Positions 48,888-58,046 of a stretch of 64,000 bases of DNA are shown one piece after another. Source of the DNA: Campylobacteraceae bacterium (lineage in GTDB: Bacteria; Campylobacterota; Campylobacteria; Campylobacterales; Arcobacteraceae); NCBI GenBank assembly GCA_013373175.1, contig JABXII010000008.1, forward strand, positions 62,001 to 126,000, given 5' to 3'. The notes under the pieces were generated by a model. It did not search any database and had not been told where the DNA came from. It saw only the letters and a list, made by a program, of their open reading frames with translations. Numbering within the stretch: the first letter of the stretch is position 1; the number at the start of each line of letters is the position of its first letter. The position numbers were made by a program, and so were the translations under genes.

Positions 48888-49154
48888 TTATTTTCTAAGC
48901 TCTTCTTTTAACTTTTTTAAGTCTTTTTTTGTAGCTAAGTCTAAATCTTCAATTACTTCTTTTATTAAAGATTTGATTTGTTTTTTAACTCTTTTATCTT
49001 CTACTTTACCTTTTTTCTCTAATGACTTTAAAAACTCTTTGGCATCAGATTTTTTGATTTTTCCATTTTTTTCTAAAGTTTTTATTTCATCTTCTACTTT
49101 TTGTCTAACTATTACAGCAGCACCAAGACCAGAGTAAATTAATTCTTTAAACAT
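48888..49154 (-). CDS. Phasin-like small coiled-coil protein
   Basis: 'ELIYSGLGAAVIVRQKVEDEIKTLEKNGKIKKSDAKEFLKSLEKKG'. Confidence 0.7.
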   Translation of the reverse strand: MFKELIYSGLGAAVIVRQKVEDEIKTLEKNGKIKKSDAKEFLKSLEKKGKVEDKRVKKQIKSLIKEVIEDLDLATKKDLKKLKEELRK

Positions 49155-49239
49155 TATAGCTCCTTTAAATTTTTATACTTAGATTATATATTATAATGGA
49201 TTTTATTAGATAAAGTAGAATCTTTGTAGTAAAAAAATG

Positions 49240-49614
49240 TTAGTTTATAACAAAAGGGCGATTTATATCATGAAGAACAATCTCTTCTATCTTTTCAGAC
49301 TTCCCAAAATGTGGTAATAGTTTAAACATTATATTTTTGTGTTCTTCTCTTAACTCTTCAATAAGATTTGGAATATCACTTGTTACATGTTTCCCCGAAT
49401 TTAAAAAATAAGGATACAAAACAATCTCTCTTGCTCCATTTATTATAAACTCTGTAACAACACTTTTTATATCTGGACTTGCAAGTTCTAAAAAGGCAGC
49501 TTTTTTTAATCCATATTTATTATCTTTATGTGAAATTTCTTCAACTAATTGTATAAACTCTTGGTTTGATTCTTCTTTTTTACTACCATGGGCTACAAAA
49601 ATTATTGCTCTCAT
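49240..49614 (-). CDS. Short CbiX/SirB-like sirohydrochlorin chelatase-family protein
   Basis: 'AIIFVAHGSKKEESNQEF', 'IVLYPYFLNSGKHVTSDIP'. Confidence 0.85.
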   Translation of the reverse strand: MRAIIFVAHGSKKEESNQEFIQLVEEISHKDNKYGLKKAAFLELASPDIKSVVTEFIINGAREIVLYPYFLNSGKHVTSDIPNLIEELREEHKNIMFKLLPHFGKSEKIEEIVLHDINRPFVIN

Positions 49615-50240
49615 TTTTTGCCTTTAAAAATATTATTATATTCTATGCACTTTTGTTTAATATCTTTACTTTTAAAGATATCACTTATAACTGCAACCAT
49701 ATTAGCACCTTCATTTATAAGTATATTAGCATTTTTACTTGTAATGCCACCTATAACACAAACTGGAATGCTAAGCTTTTCTTTTGCTTCTTTTATTACT
49801 TCTTTATTTACGACTGCTGCATTTGGTTTTGTAGAAGAAGGGAAGAATGACCCAAAAGCAACATAGTTAGCACCTTTGTCTTCCATACTTTTTGCTAATT
49901 GTAAGTCTCCATAACAAGAAACACCTAAAATGCCTTTGTACTCTTTTCTTATTTCTTCTACTCTATGATGATCACTTCTTCCAACATGCAGTCCATCACA
50001 ATTTAGTTTTATTGCGAGTTTAACTCTATCATTTAAAACAAATAAAGCATTATATTTTCTACAAAGTTCTTGTAGATTTAAAATTAACTCTTCTATCTCT
50101 TTATCTTGTGAAATCTTATCTCTTAGTTGAATTATTGTTGCTCCACCTTTTAAGGCTTCTTCAATTTGCGTTAAAATAGTATTTTTAGGTGTTAAATTAT
50201 CATCACTAATTACATATAAACCATTTAAATTTATAGACAT
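49611..50240 (-). CDS. thiE: Thiamine phosphate synthase ThiE
   Basis: 'GGATIIQLRDK', 'LFVLNDRVKLAIKLNCDGLHVGRSD', 'PVCVIGGITSKN'. Confidence 0.95.
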   Translation of the reverse strand: MSINLNGLYVISDDNLTPKNTILTQIEEALKGGATIIQLRDKISQDKEIEELILNLQELCRKYNALFVLNDRVKLAIKLNCDGLHVGRSDHHRVEEIRKEYKGILGVSCYGDLQLAKSMEDKGANYVAFGSFFPSSTKPNAAVVNKEVIKEAKEKLSIPVCVIGGITSKNANILINEGANMVAVISDIFKSKDIKQKCIEYNNIFKGKK

Positions 50241-51010
50241 TCTTTACCTTTTTTATGTGCAATTGGTCCTTTTCCATGACCTATATTTGGTGCATTTAAA
50301 ATTGCTTGATATATAAACTCTTTTGAGATTTTAATTGCTTCTTCTAATGATTTACCTAAAGCTATATTTGCAGCAATTGCACTTGAAAAACTGCAACCTG
50401 TACCGTGATTACTTGAAGTTTCAATAAACTTTGTATAAAAAACTTTTTTTTCTTTATTATCAATGAAAGTATCCATACTTAAATCTTCTTCATCTTTTTT
50501 TACAATGTCATTTTTTATAACTACTTTACAAGGTAGTTTAGAAATGTTTTCAATAGCTTTTTCATTTAAAACATCATAATTAAATAGTGCCTTTGCTTCA
50601 TATAAATTAGGAGTAATAATATCTACATAAGCAAATAGAGTTTTTAGATTTTCAATTGCATCATCATTTAAAAGTTTTGAACCAGCTTTTGAAATAAAAA
50701 CTGGGTCAAATACAATCGGAATATCTAAATCTTTTATAGTTTCTCTTACTGTATCAATAATCTCGTTTGAAAAAAGCATTCCTATTTTTATAGCGCTTAC
50801 TTCAAAATCCTCTAAAACTCTTTGTATTTGTTCTTGCACAAATGAAGGAGAAATCTCTTGAATATTTGTAACTCCTTGAGTATTTTGAGCTGTTAAAACA
50901 GTAATTGCACTACATCCAAAAGTGTCAAAGGCTTCAAAAGTCTTCAAATCAGCTTGAATTCCAGCTCCACCACTACTATCACTTCCAGCAATTGAAAGTA
51001 CTACTTTCAT
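50231..51010 (-). CDS. thiD: Hydroxymethylpyrimidine (phosphate) kinase ThiD
   Basis: 'SIAGSDSSGGAGIQADLKTFEAFDTFGCSAITVLTAQNT', 'NHGTGCSFSSAIAANIALGKSLEEA'. Confidence 0.95.
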   Translation of the reverse strand: MKVVLSIAGSDSSGGAGIQADLKTFEAFDTFGCSAITVLTAQNTQGVTNIQEISPSFVQEQIQRVLEDFEVSAIKIGMLFSNEIIDTVRETIKDLDIPIVFDPVFISKAGSKLLNDDAIENLKTLFAYVDIITPNLYEAKALFNYDVLNEKAIENISKLPCKVVIKNDIVKKDEEDLSMDTFIDNKEKKVFYTKFIETSSNHGTGCSFSSAIAANIALGKSLEEAIKISKEFIYQAILNAPNIGHGKGPIAHKKGKECL

Positions 51011-51081
51011 AAAAATCCTTCATTTTTTTGCATATTGTCTTGAAGTTTGACTTTAAAGCTATTTAAAATATTTATTAAAAA

Positions 51082-51639
51082 TTATTTTTTAGGGAAATCT
51101 TTTATTATTGTAATAACTAGTTCTCCAACTGTAAAGCCAAACTTTTTCATTTTTGAGTGGTTTATAATTACACCATCTTCTTGTAAATGAAGCCAGTCTT
51201 TTACACTAATATCTATAGTGCTATCATTATAAGGAACTCTCATTACATAATCCATCATAACTGTATTCCCTAAAGCTTGCATTTTAGCAGTTCCTACTAT
51301 ATCTCCAGCTGTTGCATCAAAAGTTTTTTCACCTGTAGGTACTAACTTCCAAACTCTTGTAAGCTCCTCTCCATCATCATAAAGAAACTCTTCATTTAAA
51401 GTTCCAACACCATTTTCATCCCAAGAACCAATAAGAGTTCCCTTAAAAGTTCTAATAATCTTTCCAGATCTGTTTTTAACTAATCCATAAGCAGTTAGTT
51501 TACCGTTAAAATACTCTTGAGGTACAAACTCTGGGCTTTTGTTTTTAAAATCTTCTATTTGCATTTTGCTACATCCTGTAAAAAATAAAATTGCTAAAGC
51601 AATTAAAAATATGCTAAAAAATCTATTTAAATTTTTCAT
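51082..51639 (-). CDS. DUF3833 lipoprotein
   Basis: Lipobox 'LFFTGCS'; 'EYFNGKLTAYGLVKNRSGKIIRTFKGTLIGSWDENGVGTLNEEFLYDDGE'. Confidence 0.9.
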   Translation of the reverse strand: MKNLNRFFSIFLIALAILFFTGCSKMQIEDFKNKSPEFVPQEYFNGKLTAYGLVKNRSGKIIRTFKGTLIGSWDENGVGTLNEEFLYDDGEELTRVWKLVPTGEKTFDATAGDIVGTAKMQALGNTVMMDYVMRVPYNDSTIDISVKDWLHLQEDGVIINHSKMKKFGFTVGELVITIIKDFPKK

Positions 51640-52862
51640 GCCACTAGTCCTTTATTTAAATTTATGTTTTCATATCTTGTAAATACTAGTTGAACAAGAT
51701 TGATATTTCTTGTTAAGAATCCAGCTTCACAATAACAAAGATACATCTTCCACATTCTGATAAAGTATTCATCAAAACCTAACTTTTGAACTTCATCAAG
51801 ATTGTCTAAAAAGTTTTTATGCCAAACATTTAGTGTTTTTGCATAATGTTCAGTGAACTCTTCCATATGAAGTAAATTTAATTTTGTATGTTTAGTTGTT
51901 GTTTCAAGTATTTTTCCAACACTAGGAAGATGTCCTCCTGGGAAAATATACTTTTGAATAAAGTCTGTTCCTTTTGAATATGAATCATATCTTTGGTCAG
52001 GCATTGTAATTATTTGCATAACTAAAACACCACTTGGGTTTAATAAACTTTGGCATTTTTTAAAGAAAACATCAAAATACTCACGCCCAACAGCTTCAAA
52101 CATTTCAACTGCAATAATTGCATCAAATTGCCCTTGCATATCTCTATAATCTTTAAGCATAATGTTTATAGACTCTTCTATTTTATGCTCTTTAAATCTA
52201 TTTTCACAAAGCTTTTTTTGTTCTTTTGAAAGGGTTAAAGTAGTTACTTCACATTCATATTTTTTTACTAAATGCATAGCCATAGCTCCCCAACCAGAAC
52301 CAATTTCTAGAACCTTTGAACCTTTTTTTAAATTTAGTTTTTTTGCTAAAATATCTAGTTTTCTATTTTGAGCTTCAAATAAATCTTCATTTTCATTTTG
52401 AAAAACTGCAGCAGAGTACATCATCGTATCATCAAGCATAAGTTTAAAGAAATCATTTGATAAATCATAGTGTTCTTGAATATTTTTCTGTGCTCTTGTT
52501 TTAGAATTTTTTCTAAGAAGATGTTTCATTTTATTAAAAAATGGAAATAGGTTATATAAACTAAAACTCTTTTCATCTTCACTTTTTGTTTGAAGTTCAC
52601 TTGAATTTAAAAGAGCAATTTTTATTAATGAAGTTAAATCATCACAATCAAAATCTTTGTCCATATAGCTTTCTGCAAAACCAATATCTCCATAGAAAGT
52701 TAATCTTTTAAAAAGGTTTCCATTGTTTAAAACTAATGTTGCTTTTGGATAAGTCTTGTCTCCATAGGTTTTAACTTCACCATTACTAAAGTGAACTTCT
52801 AAGTCACCTCTTTTTATTTTAGATAGAAATTTATCTCCTATTTTGTTCCATAAAGTTTCCAT
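51636..52862 (-). CDS. Cyclopropane-fatty-acyl-phospholipid synthase family methyltransferase
   Basis: 'QEHYDLSNDFFKLMLDDTMMYSAAVF', 'VLEIGSGWGAMAMHL'. Confidence 0.93.
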   Translation of the reverse strand: METLWNKIGDKFLSKIKRGDLEVHFSNGEVKTYGDKTYPKATLVLNNGNLFKRLTFYGDIGFAESYMDKDFDCDDLTSLIKIALLNSSELQTKSEDEKSFSLYNLFPFFNKMKHLLRKNSKTRAQKNIQEHYDLSNDFFKLMLDDTMMYSAAVFQNENEDLFEAQNRKLDILAKKLNLKKGSKVLEIGSGWGAMAMHLVKKYECEVTTLTLSKEQKKLCENRFKEHKIEESINIMLKDYRDMQGQFDAIIAVEMFEAVGREYFDVFFKKCQSLLNPSGVLVMQIITMPDQRYDSYSKGTDFIQKYIFPGGHLPSVGKILETTTKHTKLNLLHMEEFTEHYAKTLNVWHKNFLDNLDEVQKLGFDEYFIRMWKMYLCYCEAGFLTRNINLVQLVFTRYENINLNKGLVA

Positions 52863-53611
52863 CAGTATCTCCTTACTGTATCTTTTTCAATTGGTTTATT
52901 CCATTTTAAACCTAATAATTTAAGTTTTATACTTTGATATATTGTTCTTGTAACAACCCAAAAAGTTAAGAATGTATGTTTAAAGAATATACTTCTTAAA
53001 TTTTTAGTTGTAAACTCTTTAGCTTTTGCTGTGAAATTAGATGTTAATTTTTTCTTTTCATCTTCAAAAAGAGTTATACCTAGATTTAAATCTTTTTCAT
53101 TATAAACTAATGTAAATTCATAGTCTCCATCTCTTTTGAAAAATGGAGAAACATACATATCTTTTTTAGTTCTACCTTTATAAATTTTGTTATTTGAGCT
53201 TGTAAGCTCTACAGGGTAGATTACTCTTCCTCCATTGTAATTATGCACTTCTGCAATAAGAAAGCTTGGTTTATTGTCTTCAAAAAGAATTAATGCACTA
53301 ATTGGATTAAAAACAAAACCTGCAATTCTTGGAAGAGTTAAGAATCTCATCTTTTGTGTTGGTTTAATTGCAAAACTTTTTAGTAAGAAATCTATATTTT
53401 TTAAAAAGTCTTCTTTGTTTCCGAAGTGGTCTTTTGAATAAAATGAGAATAGGTTAAATTTATTATATGAAAAAACTTTATTTTTAATATCTTTAATAGA
53501 TGATAAATCAATATCAAGCATAAAAAATTTATATTTAAAACTATGCTCTTTAGGAAGAAATCTTTTATGATAAATCATTCCATCAAAAATTAAATGTTTC
53601 ATAATTGGCAC
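52862..53611 (-). CDS. DUF1365 family protein
   Basis: 'IYHKRFLPKEHSFKYKFFMLDIDL', 'RIAGFVFNPISALILFED', 'EVHNYNGGRVIYP'. Confidence 0.92.
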   Translation of the reverse strand: MPIMKHLIFDGMIYHKRFLPKEHSFKYKFFMLDIDLSSIKDIKNKVFSYNKFNLFSFYSKDHFGNKEDFLKNIDFLLKSFAIKPTQKMRFLTLPRIAGFVFNPISALILFEDNKPSFLIAEVHNYNGGRVIYPVELTSSNNKIYKGRTKKDMYVSPFFKRDGDYEFTLVYNEKDLNLGITLFEDEKKKLTSNFTAKAKEFTTKNLRSIFFKHTFLTFWVVTRTIYQSIKLKLLGLKWNKPIEKDTVRRY

Positions 53612-54849
53612 CCAAACTCTTTTGCTATAGTATTTGCACTATATAATCCATCTTCATGGAAACCATATCTCCAGTATGCTCCTGCATAATAAGTATTATT
53701 TTTCCCATTTATAAGCTCTCTTCTCTCTTGTGCCTTTATGGCTTTTAAATCAAATTGAGGATGGGAATAGTTAATCTTTTCAATTATATTATCTAAATTT
53801 TGTGTTTCATTTAAAGAAACAAAATACTCTTTTTCTTTTTTTAGATTTTGTAAAGTATTTAACCAATAAGAAAGAGTTACATTGTCTTCTTTTCCATCTG
53901 TTTTGTAATTCCAAGCTGCATAGGCTTTTTTATTAGGGAATAAAGCTTTTGTATCAGTATGTAAAACAGCATCGTTATCTTTGTATTTAAAACTTAATAA
54001 AATATCTGTTTCATCATTGCTTGGTTTTTCTAACATTGCAAATGCATCAGGGGCATGCATTGCTAAAATCACTTTATCATAAACTGATTCACCTAAATCA
54101 TTATGCACTAAAATCACTTTATCTTTTTCTCTTCTTATATATTTTACAGTAGAGTTAGTGTAGATTTTCCCAGAAATCTCATTGGCAATTTTATTTACAT
54201 AATTTATTGAACCACCACTTACAGTAAGCCATTGATGGTGAGTATCAACTCCTAATAAGCCATGATTTTTAAAAAAGTTTAAAAAAGCTCTTGCCGGAAA
54301 TTCATTCATTTTTTTAGTAGGTGTTGACCAAATTGATGCTCCCATAGGAATAATATATCTGTCTTTAAAATATTTTGAATAGGGCTTTAAATACTCTCCT
54401 AAGCTTAAGTCTAAGTCTTCACTATCGTTTTGTAAATCTTCATTTGCTTTTTTATTAAATTTCAAAATATCTTTAATCATAATGTAATGACTTGGGTTAA
54501 ATAGATTTTTCTTTTGGAAGAACATCCCTTTTAAATCTTGACCATTGTAAGCTGTATTAGATTTTGTATCCCAAAATGCAAAACTCATATCAGAGTTCTC
54601 AATTTTTACATCTAATTCTTCAAATAATTTTGTTAATAAAGGGTAAGTTTCATGGTTAAATACTAAAAATCCAGTATCAACACCAAACTCTTTGTTATCT
54701 TCCTTCACAAAAGTAGTTCTTGCATGACCACCTAGTCTTGAACTTTTTTCATAAAGGTCAACGTGATGTTTTTTGCTTAATAAATATGCAGAGCCTAAGC
54801 CACTAATTCCAGCTCCTAGAACTGCTATTTTTAATCTTTTTTCTTTCAT
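53599..54849 (-). CDS. NAD(P)/FAD-dependent oxidoreductase (COG2907-type)
   Basis: 'IAVLGAGISGLGSAYLLSKKHHVDLYEKSSRLGGHART', 'GAYWRYGFHEDGL'. Confidence 0.93.
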   Translation of the reverse strand: MKEKRLKIAVLGAGISGLGSAYLLSKKHHVDLYEKSSRLGGHARTTFVKEDNKEFGVDTGFLVFNHETYPLLTKLFEELDVKIENSDMSFAFWDTKSNTAYNGQDLKGMFFQKKNLFNPSHYIMIKDILKFNKKANEDLQNDSEDLDLSLGEYLKPYSKYFKDRYIIPMGASIWSTPTKKMNEFPARAFLNFFKNHGLLGVDTHHQWLTVSGGSINYVNKIANEISGKIYTNSTVKYIRREKDKVILVHNDLGESVYDKVILAMHAPDAFAMLEKPSNDETDILLSFKYKDNDAVLHTDTKALFPNKKAYAAWNYKTDGKEDNVTLSYWLNTLQNLKKEKEYFVSLNETQNLDNIIEKINYSHPQFDLKAIKAQERRELINGKNNTYYAGAYWRYGFHEDGLYSANTIAKEFGCQL

Positions 54850-55385
54850 TTGTATCTTCCATTTTTATCTTGTTTTGTAAATATTAATTTTGATGTGTCC
54901 ATATAATTATCTATAAATTTAATAAGCTTATTTAATTTTTTTTCTTCCATAAATGGGGTTCTATGCATAATCCATAGATTTTTCATCTTCTTATCACTCA
55001 TAATTGCTGTTTCATAAGATTTATCTAAATAAATAATTCTATACTCTTTTGTAAAAATCCAATAATATGTTTTATCAAGTACTGCTAAATTGTCTTCTAA
55101 CTGTGGTTCAACAATTCCATTGTAAGAAATAAGTTCTCCACCGATTTCATATTGGAAACATCTATTAAAAACTTTTAATTTATTATCTTCTAATTGTTTA
55201 TATTCAACTGTTGCAGCTACACAGTTTTCTTCAAATTTATTATAAGTTCTTGCAATTTCATACCAAAGCCCAGAAAAATTTTTAGGACTGACATATTTAA
55301 CGGGCTTTGGTTCTTTATATTCAAAAGAAGTTTGAGATGCGAGTAGTAGGGAAACTAAACATAGTGTTAAAAATATTGATTTCAT
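54846..55385 (-). CDS. Lipocalin family protein copy 2
   Basis: 'PKNFSGLWYEIARTYNKFEENCVAATVEY', 'NLWIMHRTPFM'. Confidence 0.88.
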   Translation of the reverse strand: MKSIFLTLCLVSLLLASQTSFEYKEPKPVKYVSPKNFSGLWYEIARTYNKFEENCVAATVEYKQLEDNKLKVFNRCFQYEIGGELISYNGIVEPQLEDNLAVLDKTYYWIFTKEYRIIYLDKSYETAIMSDKKMKNLWIMHRTPFMEEKKLNKLIKFIDNYMDTSKLIFTKQDKNGRYK

Positions 55386-55461
55386 AACAAACTCCTTTCA
55401 ACATACATTTTATAGGTTAATGAAGGATTTTTGTATATAAAAAATGTTAATTAATAAACTA

Positions 55462-56715
55462 TTATTTATCTTCTTTGTATTTATTAATAAAAATAATTGC
55501 AATAATTTTTAAAATAACAGGTGCTAATCCATAAAGTAGGGCAAGGGTTAAAATAGAATTATCACTTGGGTTGTTTTCATTAAAATCTACTAAGCCTAAA
55601 ATACCAAAAGATATTGCAACACTTAAAGCAAGGGATAGTTTTGTAATCATAGCCCAAAGTCCAAAAAGTAATCCAGAGCAGTTGTTTTTAATCTCTTCTG
55701 CTTTTTGGCTTATATCAGAGTGAATAGAAGTAGGGAAAGCCAAATCTGCACCTAAAGAAAAACCTGAGATTATGCAAATTATTAGAAAAGGAATAAAATC
55801 ATTTTCTCCTAAGAATGGAACAAAAATAAAAGAAGCTGATGCTAAAACAATAGAATAAATCCAGACTCTTTTTTTACTTGTTTTTTTTGAAATAGCAGTC
55901 CACACAGGAAGAGCTAAAACCCCAGAAAGAAAATATACAATAAGAAGTAAACCACTTGATTTTGGTTCTTTTATTACAAACTCAACAAAAAGTAAAAATA
56001 AAGTTGCAGGAATAGCATTTGCAAGGTTATTAAAAAAATATCCTATTTGTAAAGATTTGATTTTTGGCAATTGTTTATAAATAATTTTTAAATATGAAAA
56101 TTTAAAATTTTCAATGTTTTCACTTGTTACTGTTTTTATTTTTAATAATGAAATAATTGTAAAACAAGTAAAAAGTATTATGAAAACGATAAATAATAAA
56201 TCTAATACTTCTTTTGTATTACTTGAAATAGAAAATAAAAAAGGAAGTAAAAGTGCAATAAGAACACCAACTATTGTTCCTATTTCTCTAACACTATTTA
56301 GTTTTGTTTTATAATAGTAATCATTTGTTATTTCAGCTGACCAAGTAAGATATGGAATATTTACCATACTCCATGCAACATATACTAAAAAGGAAAAAGT
56401 AAATAACCAAATACTTGCATACTCTTCATTTGGATTAATTAGTAAATAAAAACTTATTATTAATAAGATAGCACCAATAGCTATTAAAGGTTTTCTTGAA
56501 TTGTATTTTTGTTTACTTCTATCACTTAAGTATCCTAAATAAGGGTCTAAAAATACATCAAAAAATCTTGCTAAAAAAAGAACTCCTCCTACTAAAGCCA
56601 TATCTATACCAATATCTTTTGCGTAAAATGTTGGCAAATAAATATATAAAGGTAATCCAAGTATTGCTAAAGGTACTGCAAGAAGACTATAATAGAGTAA
56701 GTTTGATTTAGCCAT
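55462..56715 (-). CDS. MFS transporter, MelB/GPH-like
   Basis: 12-TM; 'ARFFDVFLDPYLGYLSDRSKQKYNSRKPLIAIGAILL'. Confidence 0.88.
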   Translation of the reverse strand: MAKSNLLYYSLLAVPLAILGLPLYIYLPTFYAKDIGIDMALVGGVLFLARFFDVFLDPYLGYLSDRSKQKYNSRKPLIAIGAILLIISFYLLINPNEEYASIWLFTFSFLVYVAWSMVNIPYLTWSAEITNDYYYKTKLNSVREIGTIVGVLIALLLPFLFSISSNTKEVLDLLFIVFIILFTCFTIISLLKIKTVTSENIENFKFSYLKIIYKQLPKIKSLQIGYFFNNLANAIPATLFLLFVEFVIKEPKSSGLLLIVYFLSGVLALPVWTAISKKTSKKRVWIYSIVLASASFIFVPFLGENDFIPFLIICIISGFSLGADLAFPTSIHSDISQKAEEIKNNCSGLLFGLWAMITKLSLALSVAISFGILGLVDFNENNPSDNSILTLALLYGLAPVILKIIAIIFINKYKEDK

Positions 56716-57127
56716 TGATTTTTCTTTTTACAAATTTAATTAAAAATGATATCACAGGTAGTTTTTCATATAGATTTGAAGCAGCATCCCAAAAGTCTTC
56801 ATGTAAAATCACTTTTTCATCAGAATTAAAAATAACTCTACTAACTCCTTCAAAACTTTGTAGGTTTTCTTCTTTTTTGAATTTAAAAGAGAAAGTCCAT
56901 TTTATATAAGCAATATTTCGACTTTCAACTATCTCATCTACTTTAAACTTAGGCTCATCAAGTTTTTTATACATATTCAAAAAAACTCTAAAAATATTTT
57001 GTAATCCTTTTACTTCATGAAAAGGGTCTTTAAATTTAGCATTTAAGTCAAAAAACTTTGCATACTCTTTTAAGGGAGTATCTTTGTCTATAGATTCAAA
57101 GAATGAGGCATAGTCTTGTGCTTTCAT
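56708..57127 (-). CDS. NTF2-like (SnoaL-type) protein
   Basis: 139 aa; 'AKFFDLNAKFKDPFHEVKGLQNIFRVFLNMYKKLDEPKFKVDEIV'. Confidence 0.82.
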   Translation of the reverse strand: MKAQDYASFFESIDKDTPLKEYAKFFDLNAKFKDPFHEVKGLQNIFRVFLNMYKKLDEPKFKVDEIVESRNIAYIKWTFSFKFKKEENLQSFEGVSRVIFNSDEKVILHEDFWDAASNLYEKLPVISFLIKFVKRKING

Positions 57128-57888
57128 TTTATCAACCTTTTTGTAATAGCTAGAGAAAATTTATATGGAATCAAACTTAAAAATTGTAAAAATAATCTTA
57201 GTTTTGTAGGAAATCTTACTTCAAATCGGTTATCTTTTGTAATACCTTTGAAAATCTCTTCTGCTGCATATTTTGGTTCCATAAGTTGAGGCATATCAAA
57301 ACTATTTTTACTAGTAAGTCTAGTTTTAACAAAACCATGATTTATAATTTGTAAATCGATATTCTCTTGTTGTAATTCAGGATGAATTGACTGTGCAAGA
57401 TTTAATAAAGCTGTTTTAGGTGCAGAATAACCACCACCGTTTGGAAGTCCAAAGTATGTTGAAAGACTTAAATTCCAAATCCATTTACCACTTTTTTGTT
57501 TTATAAAATATTTTGAGATATTTGTCATGATATTAATAACACCTAAATAGTTTGTACTATTCATTAAAGCAAACTTTTTATAATCCCATGATTTCATATC
57601 CATAACTTCATAAGCCCCTGCATTGTAAAACCAAATGTCTAAGCCATCAAAAACTTGCCAAGCTTCTTTTATTTTAGTTTCAATATTTTCAGTATCTTCC
57701 ACATCAAAATCTAGTAAATAAATGTTTTCTTTGTAAGAGTCTTTTAACTTTAAGAGTTCTTCACTACTTGAAGCACTTCTTGAACTAACTATTATTCTGA
57801 ATTCATTTTCTAAAAAGATTTTTGTTAATTCTAGTCCTATACCACTGCTTCCTCCAACTAACCAGATTCTTTTATTTGAATTTTTCAT
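57124..57888 (-). CDS. Short-chain dehydrogenase/reductase
   Basis: 'IWLVGGSSGIGLELTKIF', 'YNAGAYEV', 'YSAPKTALLNLAQS'. Confidence 0.92.
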   Translation of the reverse strand: MKNSNKRIWLVGGSSGIGLELTKIFLENEFRIIVSSRSASSSEELLKLKDSYKENIYLLDFDVEDTENIETKIKEAWQVFDGLDIWFYNAGAYEVMDMKSWDYKKFALMNSTNYLGVINIMTNISKYFIKQKSGKWIWNLSLSTYFGLPNGGGYSAPKTALLNLAQSIHPELQQENIDLQIINHGFVKTRLTSKNSFDMPQLMEPKYAAEEIFKGITKDNRFEVRFPTKLRLFLQFLSLIPYKFSLAITKRLIK

Positions 57889-58046
57889 AATAGCCTCTTT
57901 TTTATTTTATTATATATTTTATTGTGTACTTTTAATAGGTTTATTTTGTCATCATATATGAAAAATACATACAAATATTACTATTAAATAGGCTTTAACT
58001 TTTTTCATGTATAATAATTATTAATATTTTATTTGCAAGGATTATT

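Noticed and set aside
49566-49866. Plus-strand ORFs over thiE/cbiX
   Set aside because: Antisense to two recognised genes; composition is typical of AT-rich shadow frames
51011-51081. Possible TPP riboswitch upstream of thiD
   Set aside because: Only about 70 bp to the next gene and no CUGAGA/thi-box-like core seen
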